A stretch of 64,000 bases of DNA, from the NCBI GenBank assembly GCA_035476815.1, contig DATILD010000052.1, forward strand, positions 1-64,000, read 5' to 3'. Within the stretch, counting starts at the first letter, position 1. Each line of letters opens with the position of its first letter. Below, in pieces: positions 13,003 to 20,949 of the stretch. The DNA comes from Methylibium sp035476815. Lineage in GTDB: Bacteria > Pseudomonadota > Gammaproteobacteria > Burkholderiales > Burkholderiaceae_C. The position numbers and the translations under genes are program-made. A model generated the notes under the pieces. The model had not been told where the DNA came from. It searched no databases and was given only the letters and a program-made list of their open reading frames with translations.

Positions 13003-14439
13003 TCAGGCATGGGCCAGCACACGCGGCACCGGGGCCGCGGCGCGCTGCCCGACGCGCACCGTCATCACCACGTTCCAGGCCATCAGCAGCATGCCGGCGA
13101 GGTAGAGCAGGCCGCCGAGCAGGCGCACGACGTAGAACGGGAAGGTCGCCTTGACGCTCTCGACGAAGCTGTAGACCAGCGTGCCGTCGGGGTTCACGTC
13201 GCGCCACATCAGGCCCTGCATCACGCCGGCGATCCACATCGCGGCGATGTAGAGCACGATGCCGATCGTGGCGATCCAGAAGTGCAGGTCGATCGCGCGC
13301 ACGCTGTACATCTCCTTGCGGCCGAACATGCGCGGAATCAGGTAGTAGAGGCTGCCCATCGTCATCAGCCCGACCCAGCCGAGCGCCCCGCTGTGCACGT
13401 GGCCGACGGTCCAGTCGGTGTAGTGCGACAGCGCGTTGACGGTCTTGATCGACATCATCGGCCCCTCGAAGGTCGACATGCCGTAGAACGACAGCGAGAC
13501 GATCAGGAACTTCAGGATCGGGTCGTCGCGCAGCTTGTGCCAGGCGCCGCTGAGCGTCATCACGCCGTTGATCATCCCGCCCCAGCTCGGCGCCAGCAGC
13601 ACCAGCGAGAACACCATGCCGATGCTCTGCGCCCAGTCGGGCAGCGCGGTGTAGTGCAGGTGGTGCGGACCCGCCCACATGTAGGTGAAGATCAGCGCCC
13701 AGAAGTGCACGATCGACAGCCGGTAGCTGTAGACCGGGCGCTCGGCCTGCTTGGGGATGTAGTAGTACATCATCCCGAGGAAGCCGGCGGTCAGGAAGAA
13801 GCCGACCGCGTTATGGCCGTACCACCACTGCACCATCGCGTCCTGCACGCCGGCGTAGGCCGAGTAGCTCTTGGTCAGGCTGACCGGCAGCGCCGCGCTG
13901 TTGACCACGTGCAGCAGCGCCACCGTCAGGATGAAGGCGCCGAAGAACCAGTTGGCGACATAGATGTGGCGCACCTTGCGGATGCCGACGGTGCCGAAGA
14001 ACACGACCGCGTAGGCCACCCAGACGACGGTGATCAGCAGGTCGATCGGCCACTCGAGTTCGGCGTACTCCTTGCCGCTGGTCATGCCCAGCGGCAGCGA
14101 CACCGCCGCGAGCACGATCACCGCCTGCCAGCCCCAGAACACGAACTGCGCGAGCGCCGGCGCGAACAGCCTGACCTGGCAGGTGCGCTGCGCGACGTGG
14201 AAGGACGTGGCCATCAGCGCGCAACCGCCGAACGCGAAGATCACCGCGTTGGTGTGCAGCGGTCGCAGCCGCCCGTAGCTGAGCCAGGCGATGTCGAAGT
14301 TCAGCGCCGGCCAGGCCAGCTGGGCGGCGATGAACACGCCGACCGCCATGCCGACCACGCCCCACAGCACCGCGGCGAGCGCGAACTGCGTGACGACGCG
14401 ATCCTCGTACACCGCGGGGGCGGTGCTTGCAGCATTCAT
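13003..14439 (-). CDS. ccoN: cbb3-type cytochrome c oxidase subunit I
   Basis: The 478-residue catalytic subunit of the high-affinity terminal oxidase, with about 12 membrane helices, low-spin heme b, the heme b3-CuB centre and proton uptake. Conserved histidines are visible in RPLHTNAVIFAFGG, WWYGHNAVGFFLT, GPHHLHYTALPDW and HYTDWTVGHVHSGALGW. The start MNAAST has GAGGAG upstream. It leads ccoNOQP and has its own FNR box 62 bases upstream, overlapping the ccoS stop. Confidence 0.97.
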   Translation of the reverse strand: MNAASTAPAVYEDRVVTQFALAAVLWGVVGMAVGVFIAAQLAWPALNFDIAWLSYGRLRPLHTNAVIFAFGGCALMATSFHVAQRTCQVRLFAPALAQFVFWGWQAVIVLAAVSLPLGMTSGKEYAELEWPIDLLITVVWVAYAVVFFGTVGIRKVRHIYVANWFFGAFILTVALLHVVNSAALPVSLTKSYSAYAGVQDAMVQWWYGHNAVGFFLTAGFLGMMYYYIPKQAERPVYSYRLSIVHFWALIFTYMWAGPHHLHYTALPDWAQSIGMVFSLVLLAPSWGGMINGVMTLSGAWHKLRDDPILKFLIVSLSFYGMSTFEGPMMSIKTVNALSHYTDWTVGHVHSGALGWVGLMTMGSLYYLIPRMFGRKEMYSVRAIDLHFWIATIGIVLYIAAMWIAGVMQGLMWRDVNPDGTLVYSFVESVKATFPFYVVRLLGGLLYLAGMLLMAWNVVMTVRVGQRAAAPVPRVLAHA

Positions 14440-14500
14440 CCTGTCACTCCTCGGGATTCCATCATGGGAAGGAGTGTCGCGAGGGCGGGATCGGACGGCC

Positions 14501-14514
14501 TTGATGCCGGTCAA
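14501..14514. promoter_or_regulatory. FNR box upstream of ccoN
   Basis: TTGATGCCGGTCAA matches TTGAT-N4-ATCAA at nine of ten positions. It ends 62 bases before the ccoN ATG and overlaps the last codons of ccoS, so ccoNOQP can be switched on separately from ccoI-ccoS. Confidence 0.85.
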
Positions 14515-14696
14515 GGAAGCGGCGGACGGGCCTCGCGGTTTGGAACCGAATCGGCCGGATCCGGCTCGTCGAGCACGCGCAGGCCCTCGCGCTCGAGGTC
14601 CTCGAACTGCCCGCCGTGCAGCGCCCACGCGAACAGCGCCAGCACGCCGAGCGCGAGCAGCACCGACATCGGCAGCAGCAGGTAGAGGATGTCCAT
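14511..14696 (-). CDS. ccoS: cbb3 oxidase maturation protein CcoS
   Basis: A 61-residue protein with one N-terminal transmembrane helix (ILYLLLPMSVLLALGVLALF) followed by WALHGGQFEDLEREG, the conserved CcoS motif. CcoS helps load heme and copper into CcoN. It lies 12 bases after ccoI. Its 3' end overlaps the FNR box of ccoN. Confidence 0.93.
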   Translation of the reverse strand: MDILYLLLPMSVLLALGVLALFAWALHGGQFEDLEREGLRVLDEPDPADSVPNREARPPLP

Positions 14697-14708
14697 GCGC
14701 GTCCCGTG

Positions 14709-16988
14709 TCAGCGCGCCAGCCGCAGCGCGTTGCCGATCACGACCAGCGAGCTGGCCGCCATGCCCAGCCCGGCCGCCCACGGCGGCAGCCAGCCGGCCA
14801 GCGCCAGCGGCACCGCGAGCGCGTTGTAGGCCAGCGCCCAGGCAAGGTTCTGGCGCACGATGCGCCGGCAGCGCAGCGCCAGCGTGCGCGCCGCGGCGAT
14901 CTCGCCGAGCCGGCTGCCGAGGACGACCACGTCGGCGCGCTGCTGCGCCAGTGCCGCACCATGGCCGAGCGCGACCGACACGTCGGCCTGGGCCAGCACC
15001 GGGCCGTCGTTGAGTCCGTCGCCGACCATCAGGACCCGGTGGCCGGCCTGCTGCAGCCGGCGCAGCGCGTCGAGCTTGGCCTCGGGCGCGGCCTCGTGCA
15101 GCACCGTGTCGAGGCCGAGCCGCTCGGCGACCGCGCGCACCGGCGCCGCGCGGTCGCCCGACAGCAGGCGCAGCGTGATGCCCTGCGCGCGCAGGCCGTC
15201 GAGCAGCGCGGCGGCATCGGGGCGCAGCGTCTCGTCGAACTCGAAGCGCGCGGCCTCGCCGGCGCCGCCGTCGAGGCAGGCCAGCCAGACGGCCGGACGC
15301 ACCGGCGTCGTGGCGGGTTCGACGCCGACCCAGGCCGCCGCGCCGAGACGCCAGCGGCGGCCGGCCGCATCGCGCGCCTCGAGTCCGAGGCCGGGCTGCT
15401 CGCGCAGCGCCTGCCAGGGCTCGTCGTCGGGCGGGATGGCCTGCGCCAGCGCGACCGACAGCGGGTGGCGCGAGCGCGCCGCGAGCGAGGCGGCGCGGCG
15501 CGCCAGCGCCTCGCGGTCCGCCCCGGCCGCCGTCTCGACATGGGCGAGCGTCAAGCGGTCCTCGGTCAGCGTGCCGGTCTTGTCGAAGCAGGCGACATCG
15601 ACCGCGGCGAGCGCCTCCAGCGCGTCGAGCCGCTGCAGCAGCACCCCGCGTCTGGCGAGCGCGCCGGCCGCGGCGATCAGCGCCGACGGCGCCGCCAGCG
15701 ACAGCGCGCAGGGGCAGGTGACGATCAGCACCGCCACCGCGACCCACACCGCCCGCGCCGGATCGACCAGCCACCAATACGCGAACGCGGCCGCCGCGAG
15801 CAGCAGCACCGCCGCCAGGAAGGGCCCGGCGACGCGGTCGGCCGCCCGCAGCGCCGGCGGGCGCTCGGCCAGCGCGCGCTGCACCAGGTCGACGATCTCG
15901 CGGTGGCGCGTCCCGGCACCGACCTGCGTCAGCCGCATCACCACCGGCGCACCGAGGTTCAGGCTGCCGGCGACCAGTTCATCGCCCACGGTGCGCGGCC
16001 GCGGCAGCGACTCGCCGGTCAGCAGCGCCTCGTCGACCGCGGTGCTGCCCTCGATCAGCACGCCGTCGCCCGGCAGCGCCTGGCCGGCGGCGACGCGCAC
16101 GCGGTCGCCGACGGCCAGGCGCGCCAGGGCCACGGTCTCCACACCGCCGTCGTCGCGCAGCCGCTCGACGCTGTCGGGCAGCCGCCGCAGCAGCGCGTCG
16201 AGCGCGCGGGTGCTGCGCTCGCGTCCCCGCGCCTCCAGCCAGCGCCCGGCCAGCAGGAAGCTCACGAACATCGTCAGCGAGTCGAAATAGAGCTCGGGGC
16301 CGAACGGGCCCGCCGGGTCGAAGGCCGCGCCGCTGCTGGCGACGAAGGTGATCGCGATGCCGAGCGCGACCGGCACGTCCATGCCCAGCCGCCGGCGCCG
16401 CAACGCCTGCCAGGCGCCGGCGAAGAAGGGCTTCGAGGAGAACAGCAGCACCGGCAGGCTCAGCACCCATTGGGTCCAGCCGAGCAGACGCTGCAGGTCG
16501 GGCGCGATCTCGCCGGGCGCGGCGAAGTAGCTCGGCGCCGCCGCCATCATCACCTGCATCATGCAGAAGGCGGCGACGAACAGGCGCCACAGCAGCGCCC
16601 GCGCGGCACCGCGGCGCAGCAGCAAGGCGTCGTCGGACCCGGCCGGGTAGGCGCGGTAGCCGGCGCGCTGGACCGCCGCGATCAGGATCGAGGCGCGCGT
16701 GCGCGCCGGATCCCAGCGCACCAGGGCGCGTTCGGTCGCGGCGTTGACTTCGGCGCCGAGCACGCCGTCGACGCCGTGCAGCGCGGACTCGATGATCCCG
16801 GCGCAGGCCGCACAGTGCAGCCCGTCGAGCAGCAGCCGCGTCTCGGCCTCGCGGCCCCCGTCGGCGCGGCGGATCCAGCGCGTCGAGACGCCGAGGGCTT
16901 GCTCGTCGTCCAGAGCGGCCGCCTGGCGCGCCGTCAGGGCGGTGGCACTCGGGAGGGCGGGCAGGACGGCGGACATCGGGTGCGACAA
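14709..16988 (-). CDS. ccoI: Copper-transporting P-type ATPase CcoI (FixI/CopA2)
   Basis: A 759-residue P1B-type ATPase that exports copper across the inner membrane for cbb3 assembly. It has an N-terminal metal-binding domain (GLHCAACAGIIE, about 54-120), membrane helices from about 135, the actuator TGES, the intramembrane CPC motif in VTCPCALSLAAP, the phosphorylation site DKTGTLT, and the hinge GDGLNDGPVLAQADVSVA. It is complete. Placement directly before ccoS and ccoN, rather than beside a copper-resistance operon, supports CcoI over CopA1. Confidence 0.94.
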   Translation of the reverse strand: MSHPMSAVLPALPSATALTARQAAALDDEQALGVSTRWIRRADGGREAETRLLLDGLHCAACAGIIESALHGVDGVLGAEVNAATERALVRWDPARTRASILIAAVQRAGYRAYPAGSDDALLLRRGAARALLWRLFVAAFCMMQVMMAAAPSYFAAPGEIAPDLQRLLGWTQWVLSLPVLLFSSKPFFAGAWQALRRRRLGMDVPVALGIAITFVASSGAAFDPAGPFGPELYFDSLTMFVSFLLAGRWLEARGRERSTRALDALLRRLPDSVERLRDDGGVETVALARLAVGDRVRVAAGQALPGDGVLIEGSTAVDEALLTGESLPRPRTVGDELVAGSLNLGAPVVMRLTQVGAGTRHREIVDLVQRALAERPPALRAADRVAGPFLAAVLLLAAAAFAYWWLVDPARAVWVAVAVLIVTCPCALSLAAPSALIAAAGALARRGVLLQRLDALEALAAVDVACFDKTGTLTEDRLTLAHVETAAGADREALARRAASLAARSRHPLSVALAQAIPPDDEPWQALREQPGLGLEARDAAGRRWRLGAAAWVGVEPATTPVRPAVWLACLDGGAGEAARFEFDETLRPDAAALLDGLRAQGITLRLLSGDRAAPVRAVAERLGLDTVLHEAAPEAKLDALRRLQQAGHRVLMVGDGLNDGPVLAQADVSVALGHGAALAQQRADVVVLGSRLGEIAAARTLALRCRRIVRQNLAWALAYNALAVPLALAGWLPPWAAGLGMAASSLVVIGNALRLAR

Positions 16989-17047
16989 GGTCAGCGGTCG
17001 AAAAAGCCGCTGCGTTACTCTAGGGCCCCAGCCTCCCCAGCGACCTG

Positions 17048-17503
17048 ATGCAGATCAAGCTCCGCCGACGCCTGGCCGCCCTGGCCGCCCTGCTCGCGCT
17101 GTCGCCGCTCCTCCAGGCCCAGGACGCGCCGCAGAAGTTGCCGACGCTGCGGCTCCAGTCCGGCATGCACCTGATCAGCGCCGAGGTCGCCCGCACGCCG
17201 TCCCAACGCGCGATCGGCCTGATGCACCGCACGACGATGGGCGCCAACGAGGGCATGCTGTTCGTGTTCGAGCAGCCCGGCGTGCAGTGCTTCTGGATGA
17301 AGAACACGCTGCTGCCGCTGTCGATCGCCTTCCTGAGGGACGACGGCGAGGTCGTCAACGTCGCCGACATGCAGCCGGGCTCGCTGCAATCGACCTGTTC
17401 CGCGGCGCCGGTGCGGCTGGCGCTGGAGATGCACCGGGGCTGGTTTGTCAAGCGCGCCATCAAGACCGGCAGCCGCCTTGATGGCCTGGCGTCGGGACGC
17501 TGA
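17048..17503 (+). CDS. DUF192 family exported protein
   Basis: A 151-residue protein with a Sec signal peptide (MQIKLRRRLAALAALLALSPLLQAQ) and a DUF192 domain: RTPSQRAIGLMHRTTMGANEGMLFVF, then CFWMKNTLLPLSIAFL and the Gly-Trp ending. The family is widespread and its function is not established. It is divergent from ccoI across 59 bases and is followed by a 101-base gap before the next gene. A periplasmic location is likely; no lipobox is visible. Confidence 0.88.
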   Translation: MQIKLRRRLAALAALLALSPLLQAQDAPQKLPTLRLQSGMHLISAEVARTPSQRAIGLMHRTTMGANEGMLFVFEQPGVQCFWMKNTLLPLSIAFLRDDGEVVNVADMQPGSLQSTCSAAPVRLALEMHRGWFVKRAIKTGSRLDGLASGR

Positions 17504-17604
17504 GCCGCGAACCCCTGGCCGCGGTGGGGCCCGAGGAAGTTCGCTATAGTTTTGTGCGGTTTATGTCTTCGACAACTTTCCAAAACGTTCGTGAGGAGTG
17601 AGAG

Positions 17605-18183
17605 ATGGCTGCGATCCTTCAATCGTTGGGACGCACGGTAGCCGCCAGCCTGGTGCTGGTCGTGCTGCTGGTGCTGCTGGTCGGCAACGTCCAGTTCGGG
17701 GCGGCATGGGGCACCTTCCTGATGCGCTGGCTGCACGTCGTGGCCGGCGTGATGTGGATCGGCCTGCTGTGGTACTTCAACTTCGTGCAGATCCCGTCGA
17801 TGCCGAAGATCCCCGACGAGCAGAAGCCGGCGATCGGCAAGGTGATCGCCCCCGAGGCGCTGTTCTGGTTCCGCTGGGGCGCGCTCGCGACCGTGGTCAC
17901 CGGCCTGCTGCTGGCCGGCCTGAACGGCTACCTGGCCGGCGCGCTGAGCCTGCAGGCGCCGTTCCGCGCCATCGGCATCGGCATGTGGCTGGCGCTGGTG
18001 ATGGCCTTCAACGTCTGGTTCATCATCTGGCCGAACCAGAAGAAGGCGCTGGGCATGGTCACCGTCACGCCCGAGGAGAAGGCCAAGGCCGGCCGCCTCG
18101 CGATGCTGACCTCGCGCACCAACACGCTGCTGTCGCTGCCGATGCTGTACTGCATGGTCGCGCAGCAGAACGCCGGTCTCTGA
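17605..18183 (+). CDS. PuuD-like membrane protein
   Basis: A 192-residue protein with four to five transmembrane helices, matching only the membrane half of urate hydroxylase PuuD: MRWLHVVAGVMWIGLLWYFNFVQIPSMPKI and WFIIWPNQKKALGMV. The C-terminal cytochrome c domain of PuuD is absent, so it is unlikely to be a complete urate oxidase. The His in LHVVAG could bind heme. A strong GAGGAG precedes the ATG and TATAGT at 17545-17550 is a possible -10. The gene is monocistronic, with a terminator behind it. Homologues in this order are sometimes named as NusG-like, which the sequence does not support. Confidence 0.7.
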   Translation: MAAILQSLGRTVAASLVLVVLLVLLVGNVQFGAAWGTFLMRWLHVVAGVMWIGLLWYFNFVQIPSMPKIPDEQKPAIGKVIAPEALFWFRWGALATVVTGLLLAGLNGYLAGALSLQAPFRAIGIGMWLALVMAFNVWFIIWPNQKKALGMVTVTPEEKAKAGRLAMLTSRTNTLLSLPMLYCMVAQQNAGL

Positions 18184-18204
18184 GACCGCCGCGGCGCTGA
18201 CCAA

Positions 18205-18229
18205 GCCGGGCCCGCGGGCCCGGCCTTTT
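18205..18229 (+). terminator. Terminator after the PuuD-like gene
   Basis: Nearly perfect GC palindrome GCCGGGCCCGCGGGCCCGGC followed by CTTTTC, 21 bases after the stop codon; its end touches the convergent xseA stop. Confidence 0.8.
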
Positions 18230-19527
18230 CATTTCCGGCGCACGTCTTCGACGCGCAGACCGGCCTCGCCGTCGGCCAACCGGGCCGTCAGCGACTGGCC
18301 GGGACGCAGCTGCGCCGCCGACACCAGCGCGCGGCCACTGTCGTCGCTGAGCCAGGCGTAGCCGCGCGCCAGCACCTGGCTCGGGTCGAGCGCCTGCAGC
18401 CGGGCGGCCAGCAGTTCGAGCCGCTGGCGGGCGCGGCCCTGCGACTGTCGCAGCGCCTGCGCGAGCCGCGGCGCCAGCAGCGCCTGACGCTGCCGCAGGC
18501 GGTCGAGCTGGCGCACCAGCGCGGCGCGGCGGCGCTCGGCCAGCGTCGCCAGGCGTTCGCGGTGCGCCGCCAGCGCCTGCGCCGGACGGGCCAGCCGCAG
18601 CGCGGCGCGATCGAGCCGCTGCGCCTCGCCGTCCAGCCGGCGCGCGACCGCACGGCCGGCGCGCTCGGCCAGCCCGCGCAGGCCGTCGAGCAGCTCGTCG
18701 CGCGGCGGCGCGCACAGCTCGGCGGCCGCGGTCGGGGTCGGCGCGCGCAGGTCGGCCACCAAGTCGGCCAGCGTCACGTCGGTCTCGTGGCCGACGCCGA
18801 CCACCACCGGCAGCGGACAGGCGGCGATCGCGCGCACCACCACGGCCTCGTTGTAGGCCCACAGGTCCTCGAGCGAGCCCCCGCCGCGGCACACCAGCAG
18901 CGTGTCGACCTCGGCGCGGCGGCCGGCCGCCTCGATCGCCGCGGCCAGCGCCGCCGGCGCCTCGGCGCCCTGCACCGGGCTCGGGTAGACGATGACCTGC
19001 ACCTGCGGCGCGCGGCGCTTCAGCGCGGTCAGCACGTCGTGCAGCGCGGCGGCCGCCAGCGAGGTGACGATGCCGACGCGGCGCGGGAAGGCCGGCAGCG
19101 GCCGCTTGCGCGCCGCGTCGAACAGGCCTTCGGCCTCGAGCTGGGCCTTCAGGCGCAGGAAGCGCTCGTAGAGCGCGCCGGCGCCGGCACGGCGCATCGA
19201 CTCGACGACGAACTGCAATTCGCCGCGCGGCTCGTAGACGGCCAGCCGGCCGCGCAGTTCGACCAGGGCCCCGTCGGCCGGCGCGAAGTCCAGCAGCGCG
19301 GCGGCGCGCCGGAACATCGCGCAGCGCAGCGCGGCGCTGCCGTCGGCATCCTTGAGCGTGAAGTAGCAATGGCCGCTGGCGGCACGCTGGAAGCCGCTCA
19401 GCTCGCCGCGCACGGCCACCGCGCCGAAGCGCGCGGCCAGCGCGTCGGCGACCGCGTGGACCAGCGCCGCGACCTCCCAGACCTGCACGCCGCCAGCGCG
19501 TGCGTCGCCGCGCTCAAGCCCGGCCAT
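18229..19527 (-). CDS. xseA: Exodeoxyribonuclease VII large subunit
   Basis: A 432-residue protein of the XseA family, the catalytic subunit of the bidirectional single-strand nuclease ExoVII. It has an N-terminal OB-fold (VRGELSGFQRAASGHCYFTLKD), then the catalytic domain with GIVTSLAAAALHDV, VCRGGGSLEDLWAYNE and the signature VGHETDVTLADLVADLRAPTPTAAAE, and a long Arg/Leu/Gln-rich coiled coil. The start at MAGLERGDARAGG is the most family-like; 21 extra in-frame codons lie upstream. The small subunit xseB is not in this window. Confidence 0.93.
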   Translation of the reverse strand: MAGLERGDARAGGVQVWEVAALVHAVADALAARFGAVAVRGELSGFQRAASGHCYFTLKDADGSAALRCAMFRRAAALLDFAPADGALVELRGRLAVYEPRGELQFVVESMRRAGAGALYERFLRLKAQLEAEGLFDAARKRPLPAFPRRVGIVTSLAAAALHDVLTALKRRAPQVQVIVYPSPVQGAEAPAALAAAIEAAGRRAEVDTLLVCRGGGSLEDLWAYNEAVVVRAIAACPLPVVVGVGHETDVTLADLVADLRAPTPTAAAELCAPPRDELLDGLRGLAERAGRAVARRLDGEAQRLDRAALRLARPAQALAAHRERLATLAERRRAALVRQLDRLRQRQALLAPRLAQALRQSQGRARQRLELLAARLQALDPSQVLARGYAWLSDDSGRALVSAAQLRPGQSLTARLADGEAGLRVEDVRRK

Positions 19528-19656
19528 CGCCCGCCAGCCCGCATGGTTGCGCGCTTCGGAACTCCACAACCGCGCCACGCAAGGCCCCACGGGCCATCGG
19601 GGCTGTCATCGCACCGCCATATTCGCTCAAGCGATTGATTTCAAAAGACTTTTCCA

Positions 19657-19673
19657 TGCTCATTGTTTGAGCA
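19657..19673. repeat. Hairpin in the AT-rich xseA-exbB gap
   Basis: TGCTCATTGTTTGAGCA, a six-base perfect inverted repeat with a five-base loop, in the only clearly AT-rich patch nearby (about 19630-19690). The 329-base gap between xseA and exbB also holds a DnaA box and a CATAAT hexamer before exbB; no gene is visible in it. Confidence 0.5.
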
Positions 19674-19735
19674 ATCTGTTGCAAGCCTTGACTGGCGGGC
19701 GTTCGGGGGCCCGCGCCAGGCGGTTGCCCACAAAG

Positions 19736-19744
19736 TTATCCACA
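19736..19744 (+). promoter_or_regulatory. Perfect DnaA box
   Basis: TTATCCACA, identical to the high-affinity DnaA binding 9-mer, in the xseA-exbB gap about 110 bases before exbB. A match of this kind is rare by chance at 70% GC. DnaA may bind here as a transcription factor or titration site. There is no cluster of boxes, so it is not an origin. Confidence 0.55.
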
Positions 19745-19856
19745 CGAACGGTGGACGCTTGACGCGTGGAGGCGACGCTCGCGCTCACCGGGCGGTGGCT
19801 GCGGCCCCTCGGGCCATAATCCGCGCGACCCGCAAGCGCCCACGAGGAGATCGCTG

Positions 19857-20489
19857 TTGCTTTCGATCATACAAGCCGCCGGTTGGCCGATCTGGCCCTT
19901 GCTGATGTGTTCCGTGGTGGCCCTGGCCCTGGTGATCGAGCGCTTCAGCAGCCTTCGAACCGTGCGCGTCACGCCGCCGCGGCTGCTCGACGAGGTGCTG
20001 GCGGTCAGCAGCAAGAACCTGCCCTCGCCCGAAGTGGTGAGCAAGCTGGCCACCAACTCGGTGCTCGGCACGGTGCTGGCCGGCGGCCTGCGGGCGGTGA
20101 TCTCCGAGCCGCGCATCACCGAGGAGGGCCTGCGCATCGCCTTCGAGACCGCCGGCCGCGCCGCGGTGCACCGGCTCGAGCGCTACCTGAACACGCTGGG
20201 CACGATCGCCGCGGCCGCGCCGCTGCTGGGCCTGCTGGGCACGGTGATCGGGATGATCGAGATCTTCGGCTCGCAGTCGCCGACCAGCGGCGTCGGCGGC
20301 AACCCGGAGCAGCTCGCGCATGGCATCTCGGTCGCGCTCTACAACACCGCCTTCGGGCTGATCATCGCGATCCCGGCGCTGATGTTCTACCGCTACTTCC
20401 GCGGCCGGGTCGACGAGTACGCGATCGAGCTGGAGCAGTCCGCCGAGCGCATGGTGCCGCACCTGCTGCGCTACGCGTCGCGCGGCTGA
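19857..20489 (+). CDS. exbB: MotA/TolQ/ExbB proton channel protein
   Basis: A 210-residue inner-membrane protein of the ExbB/TolQ family that, with ExbD, converts proton motive force into work on a TonB-type partner. It has three membrane helices (about 8-28, 118-145 and 160-180), including the family signature APLLGLLGTVIGMIEIF and the last-helix NTAFGLIIAIPALMFY. The start is TTG, with GAGGAG eight bases upstream. It is followed by exbD after 16 bases and heads an overlapping operon with lpxK, a Trm112-like gene and kdsB, a common arrangement in beta-proteobacteria. Confidence 0.9.
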   Translation: MLSIIQAAGWPIWPLLMCSVVALALVIERFSSLRTVRVTPPRLLDEVLAVSSKNLPSPEVVSKLATNSVLGTVLAGGLRAVISEPRITEEGLRIAFETAGRAAVHRLERYLNTLGTIAAAAPLLGLLGTVIGMIEIFGSQSPTSGVGGNPEQLAHGISVALYNTAFGLIIAIPALMFYRYFRGRVDEYAIELEQSAERMVPHLLRYASRG

Positions 20490-20505
20490 GCCGGCGGGCC
20501 CCACG

Positions 20506-20949
20506 ATGGCGATGAACTTCCGCCACCGGCGCAGCGAGGAGCCGGAGATCAACCTGATCCCCTTCATCGACGTGCTGCTGGTGATCCTGATCTTCCTGAT
20601 GCTCTCGACGACGTACTCGAAGTTCACCGAGCTGAAGATCAACCTGCCGGTGGCCGACACCGACCGCGCGCGCGACTACCCGAAGGAAATCATCGTCGGC
20701 GTCTCGGCCGACGGGCGCTACACCGTCAACGGCGGCGCCGTCGCCGGCCGCGACCTGCCGACGCTGACGGCGGCGCTGGCCCAGGCCGCCGGTGGCCAGA
20801 GCGAGCGGGTGGTGATCGTCTCGGCCGACGCCACCGCGACGCACCAGAGCGTGATCCAGGTGCTCGACGCGGCCCGCCGGGCCCATCTGCCGCAGCTCAC
20901 CTTCGCGACCCAGGCGAGCCGCGACGGCGCGAGCGCCGACGCGCGTTGA
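20506..20949 (+). CDS. exbD: ExbD/TolR family protein
   Basis: A 147-residue partner of ExbB. The N-terminal INLIPFIDVLLVILIFLML contains the single transmembrane helix with the essential proton-carrying Asp (PFIDV). A periplasmic domain with DGRYTVNG and VVIVSADATATHQSVIQVLDAAR follows. The stop overlaps the TTG start of lpxK (TTGA). Confidence 0.93.
   Translation: MAMNFRHRRSEEPEINLIPFIDVLLVILIFLMLSTTYSKFTELKINLPVADTDRARDYPKEIIVGVSADGRYTVNGGAVAGRDLPTLTAALAQAAGGQSERVVIVSADATATHQSVIQVLDAARRAHLPQLTFATQASRDGASADAR

Noticed and set aside
17605..18183. Naming as transcription antitermination protein NusG
   Set aside because: The protein is a multi-helix membrane protein resembling PuuD, with no NGN or KOW domain.
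19736..19744. Replication origin suggested by a perfect DnaA box
   Set aside because: Only one box, no AT-rich 13-mers, and no dnaA, dnaN or parAB genes near.
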